The notes: generated by a model from the sequence alone, not told the origin. DNA of 64,000 nucleotides from Akkermansia sp. (GCA_017558555.1 JAFYUJ010000063.1:40081-104080); one strand, 5' to 3'; positions 1 to 8,621 are shown, counted from the first letter of the stretch. Made by a program: numbers and translations.

Positions 1-1110
1 GTAACCATCTTCTGCATCGTGGCCGTCCTGCTGTTGCTGGCCGCTGGTGGCGGCTACTTCCTCGGAAAAAACAATCCCCCCGCCATGCCTGCCTCCAGCC
101 CGGCGGCAACAGCCCCCGCAGAGGAAGAAGACGCTGCCCTCCCCACAGAAGACGATGCACCCCTGCCTGCGGAAGAAGAAGAACCCCAGCCCGCAGAGGA
201 TATCCCCACCCCCGAAAACACGGCCGATGCCCCCGCACCCGCCGCTGAGGATGAGCCCGCCCCCCAGTCTTCCACCCCCGAGGACACCGCAGACAATCCC
301 TTTGTGGACGATGCCTTCACCGACGATACGGCAGAGCCCGACACCCCCGAACAGGATACCATCCCCGCCGCAGAGGATGCCGAAGATCCCTCCACCCCCG
401 ACACCGCAGACACCGCCGTACAATCAGCAGAGTCCCCCACCCCGGCAGATGACACCACCGCCGCCAAGGACACGGCCGACAACGAAGACGAAAATGCCGA
501 TACCGAGGAAGAGGAAGACACCCCCGCCGCCGCAAATGATGATGAAGACGACGCAGAAGAAGCCGACGAGGCAGACGCAGACGCTGCCCCCAAGGAACTG
601 AGCGCCGACGAAAAGAAAGAAGTGGACCTCCTCAAAAAACGCATCTCCAACCACTACAAGCGCAAAGCCAACTGCTACAAGCAAATCGCTCTGATGAAGC
701 ATAAAATCAAGCTTCACAACATGTGCCGCAGCTGTGCCAGCGGCCATTGCGATAGCCAGGGCATCACCGGCGCCTGCCGCCACTGGTACATGGCTCCCTT
801 CGATGGCAAACGCATCAAAGTCACCCACCAGCTTCCCCAGGGTGCCAAGCGATACTCCGGTATCGATCAAGCTGTCTCTTCACTCGAACTCAACATCGAG
901 CGCATCCAAAAAGGCATTGCCGAAGCCGATGCTAAAATCCAAACAGACTCCGCCAAACTCACCGAGTTCGGCTGCTCTGCAGATATCCCCGAAGAACCTT
1001 CCTACGAACACCAGCGTGCAGCCGAGCGTAGCTCTTACTCCGGCAGTAGCTACAGCTCCTATGATAGTGACTTCAGCTCCTCTTCATCCTCCCGCCGCAA
1101 GCTCTATTAA
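1..1110 (+). CDS. Membrane-anchored acidic-linker protein, 5' end missing
   Basis: The reading frame is open at the left edge, so the real start lies outside; a GTG at 19 is only an internal possibility. What is visible (369 residues) is one hydrophobic segment (about residues 5-20), a linker of roughly 180 residues made almost only of Asp, Glu, Pro, Ala and Thr, then a basic, partly coiled-coil region with a cluster of cysteines (MCRSCASGHC), and a Ser/Tyr-rich C-terminal tail. This is the layout of an inner-membrane protein with a disordered spacer reaching into the periplasm. I do not recognise a family. A weak hairpin (1129-1152) follows the stop. Base composition of the linker is skewed to C by the Pro/Ala/Asp codons, which also produces long open frames on the other strand that are not genes. 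Confidence 0.75.
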   Translation, partial: VTIFCIVAVLLLLAAGGGYFLGKNNPPAMPASSPAATAPAEEEDAALPTEDDAPLPAEEEEPQPAEDIPTPENTADAPAPAAEDEPAPQSSTPEDTADNPFVDDAFTDDTAEPDTPEQDTIPAAEDAEDPSTPDTADTAVQSAESPTPADDTTAAKDTADNEDENADTEEEEDTPAAANDDEDDAEEADEADADAAPKELSADEKKEVDLLKKRISNHYKRKANCYKQIALMKHKIKLHNMCRSCASGHCDSQGITGACRHWYMAPFDGKRIKVTHQLPQGAKRYSGIDQAVSSLELNIERIQKGIAEADAKIQTDSAKLTEFGCSADIPEEPSYEHQRAAERSSYSGSSYSSYDSDFSSSSSSRRKLY

Positions 1111-1128
1111 TATGTAGTATAAAAAGTC

Positions 1129-1152
1129 GCATCCCACCATGTGAGGGGATGC
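1129..1152 (+). terminator. Weak hairpin after the acidic protein gene
   Basis: GCATCCC at 1129-1135 pairs with GGGATGC at 1146-1152. No T run follows, so termination is doubtful. Confidence 0.3.
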
Positions 1153-1187
1153 CCCCCATATAAACCCAAGAAATTTCCTTGAGAACG

Positions 1188-2474
1188 ATGATGAAATATG
1201 TTCAATTATTGTTATGGCTGGGGCTGTGGTGCGCGTGTGCCGCACCTCTGGCAGGCAAGAATTTGATGGAATGCCCATTTGCTCCGAGCGACAGATCAGA
1301 AGCAGAACTAGCTCTTGATAAGCGTTCACAAGAGCGTTTTGGCATTTCACCGCTCCCTCCCAAGGAAATCAGAAAAATAGCGATAAACGCTTACAACTGG
1401 AAGCGGCTACATCCCAGCATCAGGTCATGGATTAATCAAAACCAAGATAGATATTATGAACGCGCTAAATCATATGTCTTGTACAATGATGCACATAATG
1501 GGATTAGGATAATCTTATATCCTTCTCGTTTTGGGCTTGAAATATATTTGAACCGTACGCACTGGTTTGATGATGATGCCGCGTGGGATTATATAAAAGA
1601 ACCCGCCATCAACCCCGCTACCAAAAAACCGTGGATTGAGTTGACCCGTGCTGAATGGAAGAAAATAGCCGCCAGTACCAAGGAAAAACTTTCTACAGAT
1701 GATAAACAATTCCTGCAGGATGTCTTGGACATTGTGAATGAGAATTTTCATTATTATTACGGGATGCCCTTAGTTCACTTAGACCAAGACCCCACGGTGA
1801 ACAAAGAAGAATTAATGGGGAAATTCATACCCACCAAAGCGTTCTTGTTTGATTACCATGTTGATATGCTCGATTTATCCACCTGTACGGAACAACAAAA
1901 AACGATATATAGAGCTCTAGGGCACCCCATATATAGCTATAAGGGATTGATGGATTCCGAATTTGAAATTTATGCTTCTTCCAACTGCGGTGGACATGGA
2001 TTTTGTTACTTTCTCTTCAAATCCGGTCTCAAAGTCAGCGTAGCTTATTTCAATCAAGCCTCCACAGACGATATGAAACTTTCCATGGCTTCTAAAGCCG
2101 GACAACTAGGTTCTATGGACGACATGTATCTACTCATGTTGAAGAGAATGGAACGCCTCTTCCTCGAAAAAGGCTGCGATGTGCAGGCGAGCACAGAGCA
2201 GTCAACGCCGCTTGCTCAGGCTTTGGCTCTCATTTATCGCAAAACACACAAGATGGTGGATTTCATTTTGAATCATGAATACTGCCTTACCCGCACCAGT
2301 GATGGTAAATGCTTTTCTAATTTCTACAATAAAGACGAATTTACAGAAGGAGAAACGCGCTTAAGTGATATGGTGAAAATTCCCGGGGTGAAAACCCGAA
2401 CCTTCATCAAGAAGCCCCATTCATCCACAAAGAAAAAAGAGCGGCGTTCTCGCCATAAGCGCTCATCCAGATAA
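1188..2474 (+). CDS. Secreted protein of unknown function
   Basis: A 428-residue protein starting at ATG 1188 (MMKYVQLLLWLG); a TTG nine bases upstream is in frame but less likely. Residues 1-25 form a signal peptide with an Ala-rich cleavage region (ACAAPLAGK). The mature part has no motif I can assign; it is rich in Tyr, Lys and Asp and has a conserved-looking Cys-Gly-Gly-His-Gly-Phe stretch near residue 270. The C-terminus is strongly basic (KKKERRSRHKRSSR). Codon use is more AT-rich than in neighbouring genes, which may mean a faster-evolving or acquired accessory gene. It stands alone on the plus strand between the truncated acidic gene and a leftward operon. Confidence 0.75.
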   Translation: MMKYVQLLLWLGLWCACAAPLAGKNLMECPFAPSDRSEAELALDKRSQERFGISPLPPKEIRKIAINAYNWKRLHPSIRSWINQNQDRYYERAKSYVLYNDAHNGIRIILYPSRFGLEIYLNRTHWFDDDAAWDYIKEPAINPATKKPWIELTRAEWKKIAASTKEKLSTDDKQFLQDVLDIVNENFHYYYGMPLVHLDQDPTVNKEELMGKFIPTKAFLFDYHVDMLDLSTCTEQQKTIYRALGHPIYSYKGLMDSEFEIYASSNCGGHGFCYFLFKSGLKVSVAYFNQASTDDMKLSMASKAGQLGSMDDMYLLMLKRMERLFLEKGCDVQASTEQSTPLAQALALIYRKTHKMVDFILNHEYCLTRTSDGKCFSNFYNKDEFTEGETRLSDMVKIPGVKTRTFIKKPHSSTKKKERRSRHKRSSR

Positions 2475-2702
2475 GAAGCCAAGAGACCTAAGCCCCTAAT
2501 CGCGCAGGGTGCGCGACAATGGAATGCACAATGAACAATGTACAATGAAAAAGTTCCCCGCGCATTGCCGCGGCTAGCTTGATACTTTCAATTTTCAACT
2601 TCCTCCTTTTAACTTTCTTTCGCCCAATCTCCATTTGATGGGGCTTGCGCGCCAAGGGGCAGGAGATGGAGGTAATCGAAGGTAATCAGAGGGAAGCAGA
2701 GG
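2475..2702. repeat. Intergenic spacer with short tandem and inverted repeats
   Basis: A non-coding gap containing a small hairpin (CGCGCA/TGCGCG, 2501-2515), three tandem 7-mers ACAATGA/T (2528-2548), a T-rich stretch, and GGTAATC repeated twice near 2671-2690. It looks like debris of dispersed intergenic repeats. No gene is seen here. Confidence 0.45.
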
Positions 2703-3548
2703 TCATTGGGGGGAGTCGCCAAAATGGAGGTGGGAGGCGGCCCAATGCTCGAGGGCGTGGAGAACGCCGGGGGTGGGGGAGACGAAGCCGCCATGGGTGC
2801 GGAGCCAGGCGGCGACTTCGGGGTGGGCGGTGGCGGGGGCAGCGCAGAAGGCCTGGGGGAGGGCGCGGAAGGCGTGCAGGTCGTTGTGGCCATCTCCCAG
2901 GATGGCGAAGCGGGCGGCGGGCACGCCCCAGAGGGCAGCAATGCGGGTGAGGACGGTACCTTTGTCGTAGCGGGCATCGGCAAAGCGGAGGTAGCGCCCT
3001 GCCCGTTGGAGGGAGACGCCGGCATCTGTGGCGGCCAGGCGGTTCATATCGGGGGCCATGGCATCCATGGTGGCGGCATCCACGGCTTCGATGGAGAGGG
3101 GGTCATCTGCGGCGTATTCCCACTGCCACTCGGGGTGACGGGCGGCGAGCTGCTGCATGGTGCGCTGCAGGATGGGCGCGAAGCGGGCGCGCACGGTGGC
3201 GTTGTGCGCGGCGCAGGCGGTGTTGTGGGCGGTATCAGGCTGCAGGTGGCCGGAGGCATCTGCCAGGTAGACGTAGCGCTCGCAGGTGCAGATGAAATCC
3301 GGCAAGCAGGGTGCCTGGGGGAGCAGGTCTTGCATGAGGTAGGGCAAGCTGCGGCCGGTGTTGATGCCCCAGCGCACGCCGTGGGGGCGCCACCGGGCCA
3401 TGAGCTCAAAGAAAGCGGGCTCGATGCGACGGGTGGTTTCGCAGAGGAGTGTGCCGTCGAAATCTAACGAAATGAGGTACCGGCAGGGGCCGGTGAAGGG
3501 TGCCGCCACGCCGGGTGGGACACTGAGTTCCGCAAGGGGGGCCATCAT
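2703..3548 (-). CDS. HAD-superfamily (Cof-like) hydrolase
   Basis: A 281-residue HAD phosphatase. Motif I is DFDGT (29-33) with both catalytic aspartates; motif II is NTGRS (63-67); the motif III lysine is in YDKGT (K196); motif IV is GDGHND (218-223). A cap insertion between motifs II and III, and the GDGxND form of motif IV, place it with Cof/sucrose-phosphatase-like HADs that dephosphorylate small sugar phosphates. The substrate cannot be read from sequence. Its ATG overlaps the stop of the upstream OmpA-type gene by four bases (ATGA), so it is translationally coupled as the last gene of a three-gene operon. Confidence 0.85.
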   Translation of the reverse strand: MMAPLAELSVPPGVAAPFTGPCRYLISLDFDGTLLCETTRRIEPAFFELMARWRPHGVRWGINTGRSLPYLMQDLLPQAPCLPDFICTCERYVYLADASGHLQPDTAHNTACAAHNATVRARFAPILQRTMQQLAARHPEWQWEYAADDPLSIEAVDAATMDAMAPDMNRLAATDAGVSLQRAGRYLRFADARYDKGTVLTRIAALWGVPAARFAILGDGHNDLHAFRALPQAFCAAPATAHPEVAAWLRTHGGFVSPTPGVLHALEHWAASHLHFGDSPQ

Positions 3549-4825
3549 TTCCTGGCACCTTTGCCGGTGGCCTTGCGCAGGCGGTTTTGGAGGGATTCGG
3601 TCTTGCCCTGGTTGGCGGCAGGCGCGGGTGCCTGGGCAGCGGGCTTGGCCGCAAAGGAGGAATAGGTTTGCGGGACGCGCTTGCCGCTGGTCATCTGCAC
3701 GGAGACGGGTGTTTCCAAATCAACCGCGTAGGTGTGGGGGGCGCAGCCGGGGGGGAGTTTTTCCTCTTTCTTGCGCATGTGGATTTCCACGCGGCGGTTG
3801 AGGGCCTGTTCCTCGCGGGAGCCCTTGGTGCTGACAAAGGGGTTCATGTTGCCGCAGGCGCGGATGTAGACGTTTTCGATAGGGATGCCGTTGCCACGCA
3901 GCCATTCGCGCACGGCGGCGGCACGCTGCATGGAGAGCAAGGCGTTGTAATCGGCAGAGCCGAAGCTATCGGTATGGCCCTCGATGATGAAGCGGGTGTT
4001 GGTGTTTTTCTGGATGAGGGCGGCCAGCTGCAGCATGGTGATGCGGGCAGAGTTCTTGAGGCGGCTTTCGTTGAAAGCGAACAAGACGTCCGACCCTAGG
4101 CGCGCCACACCGGACTTGGCGCCGGGGTTGCTGATGCCCATGAGCTCTGCCAGGCTGCGGGTATCGGAGGGAAGCTGGGAGTTGGTCTCCCTGGCATGGC
4201 GGCGCAGCTCATCATCCATGATGCGGGAGGCATCGTTGATGACATCCGGCTGGGCCACAGCATTGGCAACCACCACGTTGGTGTTGACCGGGGTGGGCTC
4301 AGGCACGCCGAGGTTTTCCTCGGCCACGGCGGGGGGTGCCAGGTCATCCAGGTTGAGCTCGCCGGGTTTCATATCGGCGATGGGGGTGTGCTCATCCATG
4401 GTGTTAATGGGCTCGGGCACGGTCATGCTGGTTTCGCCCGGGGCCATGGTGAGGTCTTCCACCTCAATGTCCAGGATGTCGATTTCAATATCCTCGGGCT
4501 CCAGCTGCTCAATTTCTTCCGGCTCATCCAGGGGCTTTTGCTCTTCCTCGGCCTCGGTGTATTCTTCCTCGGGTTGCTCCTTAACGAAGATGCGAACGAT
4601 TTCGTCCTCTACCTTCTCCTCGGGGTTGAGCACGGTCTGGAACGGCAGGAGGATGATGGAGGGGGCATACAGGAACACGGCCACATGCAACACCAGGGCT
4701 GCACAGGCAGCGCCCATGGCGATGGGCATCATGTCTCGCTGGCGGGTCAGCTCGTAGCCGCGGCGGCGGCGATTCTCGTGCAGCTCCGGCACATCGGCAG
4801 GTTTGTTGGGATAGGGGTATGCCAT
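3545..4825 (-). CDS. Inner-membrane-anchored OmpA-domain protein with TonB-like N-terminus
   Basis: A 426-residue protein. Residues 1-32 are cytoplasmic and charged, about 33-56 form one membrane segment with no signal-peptidase site, and about 60-240 are a Glu/Pro/Asp-rich linker like a TonB or TolA stalk. About 242-352 is an OmpA/MotB peptidoglycan-binding domain with EGHTDSFGS and NRRVEIHM. A 70-residue basic tail follows. The OmpA domain should hold the peptidoglycan from the inner-membrane side, as MotB or Pal-like tethers do. It is the middle gene of the operon, nine bases after the hydrolase-fold gene and overlapping the HAD gene. Exact role unknown; a cell-envelope tether is the best reading. 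Confidence 0.85.
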   Translation of the reverse strand: MAYPYPNKPADVPELHENRRRRGYELTRQRDMMPIAMGAACAALVLHVAVFLYAPSIILLPFQTVLNPEEKVEDEIVRIFVKEQPEEEYTEAEEEQKPLDEPEEIEQLEPEDIEIDILDIEVEDLTMAPGETSMTVPEPINTMDEHTPIADMKPGELNLDDLAPPAVAEENLGVPEPTPVNTNVVVANAVAQPDVINDASRIMDDELRRHARETNSQLPSDTRSLAELMGISNPGAKSGVARLGSDVLFAFNESRLKNSARITMLQLAALIQKNTNTRFIIEGHTDSFGSADYNALLSMQRAAAVREWLRGNGIPIENVYIRACGNMNPFVSTKGSREEQALNRRVEIHMRKKEEKLPPGCAPHTYAVDLETPVSVQMTSGKRVPQTYSSFAAKPAAQAPAPAANQGKTESLQNRLRKATGKGARK

Positions 4826-4833
4826 GGTGGTGC

Positions 4834-5949
4834 TCAGAGGTGAGAATCAGGGGTTAATGCCGGACGGGGCGGCGCAACGGTGAGCGGCGCATCCAGCGTG
4901 GGGACGAAAGAATCATTGAGCCAATGCACCATGGAGAGCATGGCGCTGTCTTCATCTCGCAGCAGGCCCATTTCCACAATGCGTGGACGGCCATCGCTGC
5001 TGCGGCCCATGGTGACCTGGCGGTGGGCGGCATCGGGGGCATCTTCCTCGCCGGCCATGGTCCAGATGGAGCGCAAATCGCTGGGCAGCTGGCGGTAGAT
5101 GGTCATGGCATCTTTGATGGTGCTGACGGGGTTGTCCTGCACGAGGTTGACGACGAGGACGGGGACATCACGGCTGATACGGGAGGCGCTTTCCACGGGT
5201 GCGACATCAAAGCATTCGATGCCGACGCAGCTGTTCATGCGGATATCCATGAGCCAGATGGTGAGCGGGGAGAGGGCGCCATTGTGCAGGGTGCGCTGGA
5301 TGGACTCGCGGAGGGAGGCGCAGGCATCCACCGAGATAATGCCGCGGATGCGGGGTTCCTCTGCCGCCGCTTGCAGGATGAGGCCGGCACCAAAGCCCTG
5401 CCCTACGCCCACGATGACGGGGTATTCCTTGCCGCTGCGGCGCACGAGCTCATCGATGAGCTTGGGGACATCGGCGCTTTCCTTGAGGCCGTGGGTGCAG
5501 TACTGGCGGCGGTCATTCACACCGCGGGGATCCCACAACACGCACTTGAGACCGGCGGCGGTAAAGGACTCTGCCAGAGGGAGGGCGGAGCGGATACCGT
5601 GATCCCAATCCACACAGATGAGCACATAGTCAATGCGGCCCAAATCCTCTGCCTTGTTGACGGTCAAATCACCAATGACGGTGAGCTGGCGGGACGATTC
5701 CTCGCCCTCTTTTTCGGCGATGACGGCCTGCACGGCGCCACCATCAAAGCCTTTGAACTCGAAGGTATCCAGCTTGAGGCCCATGGCCTTGTTGGGCACA
5801 TTGGAGTAGCCCACATAGGACTGGTTGATAGGCTGCAGCACGGGGGCTGTGAGTTCTTCTGTGTGATCCCACAGCCAGAATGCAAAGCCGATTGCCGACA
5901 ATATGCAGGCAACAAGCAACAGACGCAGGGCTGTGGAAAAGTACTTCAT
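4834..5949 (-). CDS. Membrane-anchored alpha/beta-hydrolase-fold protein, nucleophile missing
   Basis: A 371-residue protein with one N-terminal membrane segment (about 7-27). The rest resembles an alpha/beta hydrolase: a strand and turn with WDPRG (139-143), then the position of the nucleophile elbow reads GVGQGFG (181-187), followed by a typical helix. The family needs G-x-Ser/Cys/Asp-x-G here; this protein has Gly or Gln instead, so ordinary esterase chemistry is not expected. First gene of the operon; promoter at 5964-5992. A non-catalytic binding role or a diverged active site are both possible. Confidence 0.75.
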   Translation of the reverse strand: MKYFSTALRLLLVACILSAIGFAFWLWDHTEELTAPVLQPINQSYVGYSNVPNKAMGLKLDTFEFKGFDGGAVQAVIAEKEGEESSRQLTVIGDLTVNKAEDLGRIDYVLICVDWDHGIRSALPLAESFTAAGLKCVLWDPRGVNDRRQYCTHGLKESADVPKLIDELVRRSGKEYPVIVGVGQGFGAGLILQAAAEEPRIRGIISVDACASLRESIQRTLHNGALSPLTIWLMDIRMNSCVGIECFDVAPVESASRISRDVPVLVVNLVQDNPVSTIKDAMTIYRQLPSDLRSIWTMAGEEDAPDAAHRQVTMGRSSDGRPRIVEMGLLRDEDSAMLSMVHWLNDSFVPTLDAPLTVAPPRPALTPDSHL

Positions 5950-5963
5950 CCGGACGCGGGCAC

Positions 5964-5992
5964 ATTGTAGCAGCTTCTCCCTCCTTCTTCAA
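5964..5992 (-). promoter_or_regulatory. Promoter of the hydrolase/OmpA/HAD operon
   Basis: On the minus strand TTGAAG (5987-5992), a 17-base spacer and TACAAT (5964-5969). The -10 box ends 14 bases before the start codon, so the leader is very short. Confidence 0.65.
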
Positions 5993-6093
5993 CTGCAAAA
6001 TGAGCCATAAACGAGCATTAGGCATGCCGTAGGCATCGTGCGCGCGCACAAGGCCCCCAGGCGCGTACAAATTGTTAAAGCGAGGAAGAAGAA

Positions 6094-6121
6094 ACCGTGG
6101 TCGGACGAATCCAACCACGGT
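6094..6121 (-). terminator. Terminator of rpmE2
   Basis: ACCGTGGT arms (6094-6102 with 6113-6121) form a stem followed, on the minus strand, by TTCTTCTTCC. It sits about 30 bases after the L31 stop. Confidence 0.75.
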
Positions 6122-6153
6122 CCTGAACCTTAAAATAGAAAGATAAAAGATGA

Positions 6154-6423
6154 TTAAGCCAGAGAAGGCTTCTTGGCACGACGCACAGAACCGAAACGCT
6201 TCTGGAACTTGTCGATACGGCCTTCGGTGTCCACGAACTGGTTCTTACCCGTGAAGAAGGGGTGAGAGTCGGACGTGATACCGCAGGAAACAACGTAGTG
6301 TTCCACACCATCAATCACCTCAGTCTTGGCGGAGGTCATGGTGGAGCGGGTGATAAAGCGGCGGCCCGTGGTGATGTCCACGAACACAACAGGATTGTAC
6401 TTGGGATGCAGATCAGCCTTCAT
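6154..6423 (-). CDS. rpmE2: 50S ribosomal protein L31 type B
   Basis: An 89-residue protein matching the type B (zinc-free) form of bL31: it starts MKADLHPKYNPVVFVD, contains SDSHPFFTGK and ends with a KRFGSVRR-type basic tail. The CxxC zinc ligands of type A L31 are absent. In many bacteria the type B form replaces the zinc form when zinc is scarce; whether this genome also has a type A copy cannot be told here. Monocistronic, with its own promoter (6463-6490) and terminator (6094-6121). No Zur-type operator palindrome is evident to me in the leader. Confidence 0.95.
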   Translation of the reverse strand: MKADLHPKYNPVVFVDITTGRRFITRSTMTSAKTEVIDGVEHYVVSCGITSDSHPFFTGKNQFVDTEGRIDKFQKRFGSVRRAKKPSLA

Positions 6424-6462
6424 AATTGTATCTGGCTGCGTTACCGTCGCAGCGCGGCGGGT

Positions 6463-6490
6463 ATTTTATCAGCTTTTCTTCAAACGTCAA
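6463..6490 (-). promoter_or_regulatory. Promoter of rpmE2
   Basis: Minus-strand TTGACG (6485-6490), 16-base spacer, TAAAAT (6463-6468). The predicted leader is about 33 bases. Confidence 0.75.
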
Positions 6491-6580
6491 GCTCAATTCT
6501 ACACTTTTGCTAAGTTTTTTATTTTTCATACCATTATTGTGTTCATTGGTTGGCGAAGACGAAAAAAAAGCTCGCCATGG

Positions 6581-6599
6581 CTCTAGCTTTATGCTAGAG
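6581..6599. other. Small hairpin upstream of fabH
   Basis: CTCTAGC (6581-6587) and GCTAGAG (6593-6599) pair around a TTTAT loop, 58 bases before the fabH start. It could be an operator or a leader structure; no clear -35 box was found for fabH. Confidence 0.35.
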
Positions 6600-6657
6600 T
6601 GGGCTCTGTAAGCTGAAGGCAGAATGTGCAGTAAAAAACCAGCTTGCAACCACTGAC

Positions 6658-7674
6658 ATGAATGATTTGACCAAGCCTTTCAAACGCCTGCCCGTAGCCA
6701 TGATCGGCACAGGCTCCTACGTGCCGGAGCAGCGACTCACAAACTCTGATTTGGAGAAGATGGTGGACACCTCCAACGAGTGGATTGTAGAGCGCACTGG
6801 TATTGAGGAACGCCGCATTGCCGCACCGCACGAAAAGACGAGCGACATGGCCACTCAGGCAGCCAGCAAGGCGTTGGAAGCCGCCGGCGTGGCACCCGAG
6901 GAGATTGACCTCATCATCGTGGGCACGGTGACGCCGGACACCTTCACCCCCTCCACCGCATGCTATGTGCAGGCCAACCTGGGTGCCGTGAACGCCGCTG
7001 CCTTCGACATTTCTGCCGCATGCTCCAGCTTCCTGTTCGCGCTGAAGACAGCTGTGCAGTACATCGGTTGCGGCCAGGCACGCACGGCTCTCATCATTTC
7101 CTCTGAAAAACTCAGCCACATCGTGAACTGGGAGGACCGCAGCACCTGCGTGCTCTTCGGCGATGGCGCGGGTGCCGCCGTGCTGCGCACCGGTACGGGC
7201 ATCGAGGGCGACAGCGCCATTCTGGCATCCGACATCGGCGCCGATGGCACGCTGACGGATTTGCTGATGGTGCCGGGTGGGGGCTCTGCCATCCCGACCA
7301 CGGAGGAGAACATTCACGAGAAGCTTTACACGCTGGCCATGCGCGGCAACGAAGTGTTCCGCCACGCAGTGGCTCACATGAAGGACTCTGCCCTGTCCCA
7401 GATTGAGCGCACGGGCATCAAGCCCGAGGATGTGGCGCTGGTGATTCCGCACCAGGCCAACCTGCGCATCATCAACGCCGTGGCACAGCGCCTGGGTATC
7501 CCGCAGGACCGCGTATTCATCAACCTGCAGAAGTACGGCAATACCTCCGGTGCTGCCTGCGCCATTGCGCTGGACGAAGCCATCCGCTCCGGCCGCGCCA
7601 AGAAGGGCGACATTGTGCTGATGGTCACCTTCGGCGCCGGTCTCACCTGGAGCTCCGCCGCCATCCGCCTGTAA
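6658..7674 (+). CDS. fabH: 3-oxoacyl-ACP synthase III
   Basis: A 338-residue KAS III. It condenses an acyl-CoA primer with malonyl-ACP to start type II fatty acid synthesis in the cytoplasm. The catalytic triad is present: Cys122 in AACSSF, His265 in IPHQAN and Asn295 in GNTSGA. The N-terminal GTGSYVPEQ and NEWIVERTGI are family hallmarks. Length is normal for the family. Unlike many genomes, plsX, fabD, fabG and acpP are not adjacent; it stands alone between divergent rpmE2 and convergent MBL-fold genes, with a strong terminator at 7697-7732. Confidence 0.97.
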   Translation: MNDLTKPFKRLPVAMIGTGSYVPEQRLTNSDLEKMVDTSNEWIVERTGIEERRIAAPHEKTSDMATQAASKALEAAGVAPEEIDLIIVGTVTPDTFTPSTACYVQANLGAVNAAAFDISAACSSFLFALKTAVQYIGCGQARTALIISSEKLSHIVNWEDRSTCVLFGDGAGAAVLRTGTGIEGDSAILASDIGADGTLTDLLMVPGGGSAIPTTEENIHEKLYTLAMRGNEVFRHAVAHMKDSALSQIERTGIKPEDVALVIPHQANLRIINAVAQRLGIPQDRVFINLQKYGNTSGAACAIALDEAIRSGRAKKGDIVLMVTFGAGLTWSSAAIRL

Positions 7675-7696
7675 AAACAGCTTTACAAGCCCAAGA

Positions 7697-7732
7697 AAAC
7701 GCGCCCGCTTGCCACAAAGCGGGCGCGTTTTT
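7697..7732 (+). terminator. Terminator of fabH
   Basis: A 12-bp GC-rich stem (ACGCGCCCGCTT at 7699-7710 with its complement at 7717-7728) followed by TTTTTC. The A run in front means it could also serve the convergent MBL-fold gene. Confidence 0.85.
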
Positions 7733-7771
7733 CATTGGTTGATATTCAAAAAAATCTGCGAAAGGCCCGGC

Positions 7772-8581
7772 TCAGAGGCTCAGCTCCTCCAAATCATCCG
7801 GTACGAGGATGGGGCCGGAGAAATGCGTGGCAGCTTCGCGGGCGTAGGCGTCCTTGCGGGTGGCGAGGGTCTTGTCCTCTGTGTGGTAAAGGATAAGATG
7901 GCGGACCTGAAGCTCGGCAGCCAGGCGGCCGGCATCCAGCGCGGTGCTGTGGTGTTTTTCGTAGGGTTTGAAGCGCTCGCGATCCGCGTAGAGGCAAAAG
8001 GCCTCGCACAGGAGCCAATCGGAGCCCTGAGCATAGGCTCGCGTGCGCTCGCTGAAAGGCTCATCCCCCAGGCAGACGAGCGTGCGCGCATCCGGGAGCT
8101 GCAAGCGGAAACCGTATTGCAGCGCCTTGGTGGAGCCGATATCAAACGCCGCGGCGGGCAGGCCCCCCAGCACAGTGAACGCTTGGCCATCCTCCAGGGG
8201 ATGAAAGAGAATATCCACCCCGAGGTGGGCGCATACCTTGCCGGGCAAGGTGTGGCGGCAAATCATCTCCAGCACCGCCAACACGGAGCCATGGCCCCAC
8301 ACGTGCAAATCCCCGGTGTACTTGCTACTGTTCATCGCCTGCGCTATCATGCGCACCACCCACACGCAACCGAGGATGTGGTCCGTGTGTGCATGCGTGA
8401 CAAAAAGATTGCGGATAGAAGCCAAGGCTATGCCGACCTTATCCAACTGGGCCAGGATTCCATTCCCGCCGCCGGCGTCCACCAGAAAGGTCTCCCCTTC
8501 CCGCTGCAAGGCAAAGCAGGTATTGTAGCAACGGGTCACAGCGGCATTGCCGGTGCCCAGCATCGTCAGTTTCACACTCAT
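7772..8581 (-). CDS. MBL-fold metallohydrolase, RNase Z-like
   Basis: A 269-residue metallo-beta-lactamase-fold protein starting at the ATG at 8581 (MSVKLTMLGTGNAAVT); a longer frame upstream lacks support. THAHTDH gives the HxHxDH metal site and FLVDAGGG the preceding strand. A later GDEPFS and LLCEAF, and a C-terminal LILYHTED, resemble RNase Z/ElaC-like proteins. Members include tRNA 3' processing enzymes and many small-molecule hydrolases. The neighbouring tRNA-Asn lacks an encoded CCA, which fits a need for 3' processing, but adjacency is weak evidence. It follows the tRNA terminator and converges on fabH. Confidence 0.85.
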   Translation of the reverse strand: MSVKLTMLGTGNAAVTRCYNTCFALQREGETFLVDAGGGNGILAQLDKVGIALASIRNLFVTHAHTDHILGCVWVVRMIAQAMNSSKYTGDLHVWGHGSVLAVLEMICRHTLPGKVCAHLGVDILFHPLEDGQAFTVLGGLPAAAFDIGSTKALQYGFRLQLPDARTLVCLGDEPFSERTRAYAQGSDWLLCEAFCLYADRERFKPYEKHHSTALDAGRLAAELQVRHLILYHTEDKTLATRKDAYAREAATHFSGPILVPDDLEELSL

Positions 8582-8621
8582 CGGGGCAAATTGTAGGGAT
8601 AGACCCGCAAAAAGCAAGCAA

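Noticed and set aside
54..650. A Ser/Ala/Val-rich minus-strand frame over the acidic linker
   Set aside because: Produced by the Asp/Glu/Pro/Ala codon repeats of the plus-strand gene.
2528..2548. CRISPR-like or iteron array
   Set aside because: Only three 7-base units without spacers, and no replication initiator nearby.
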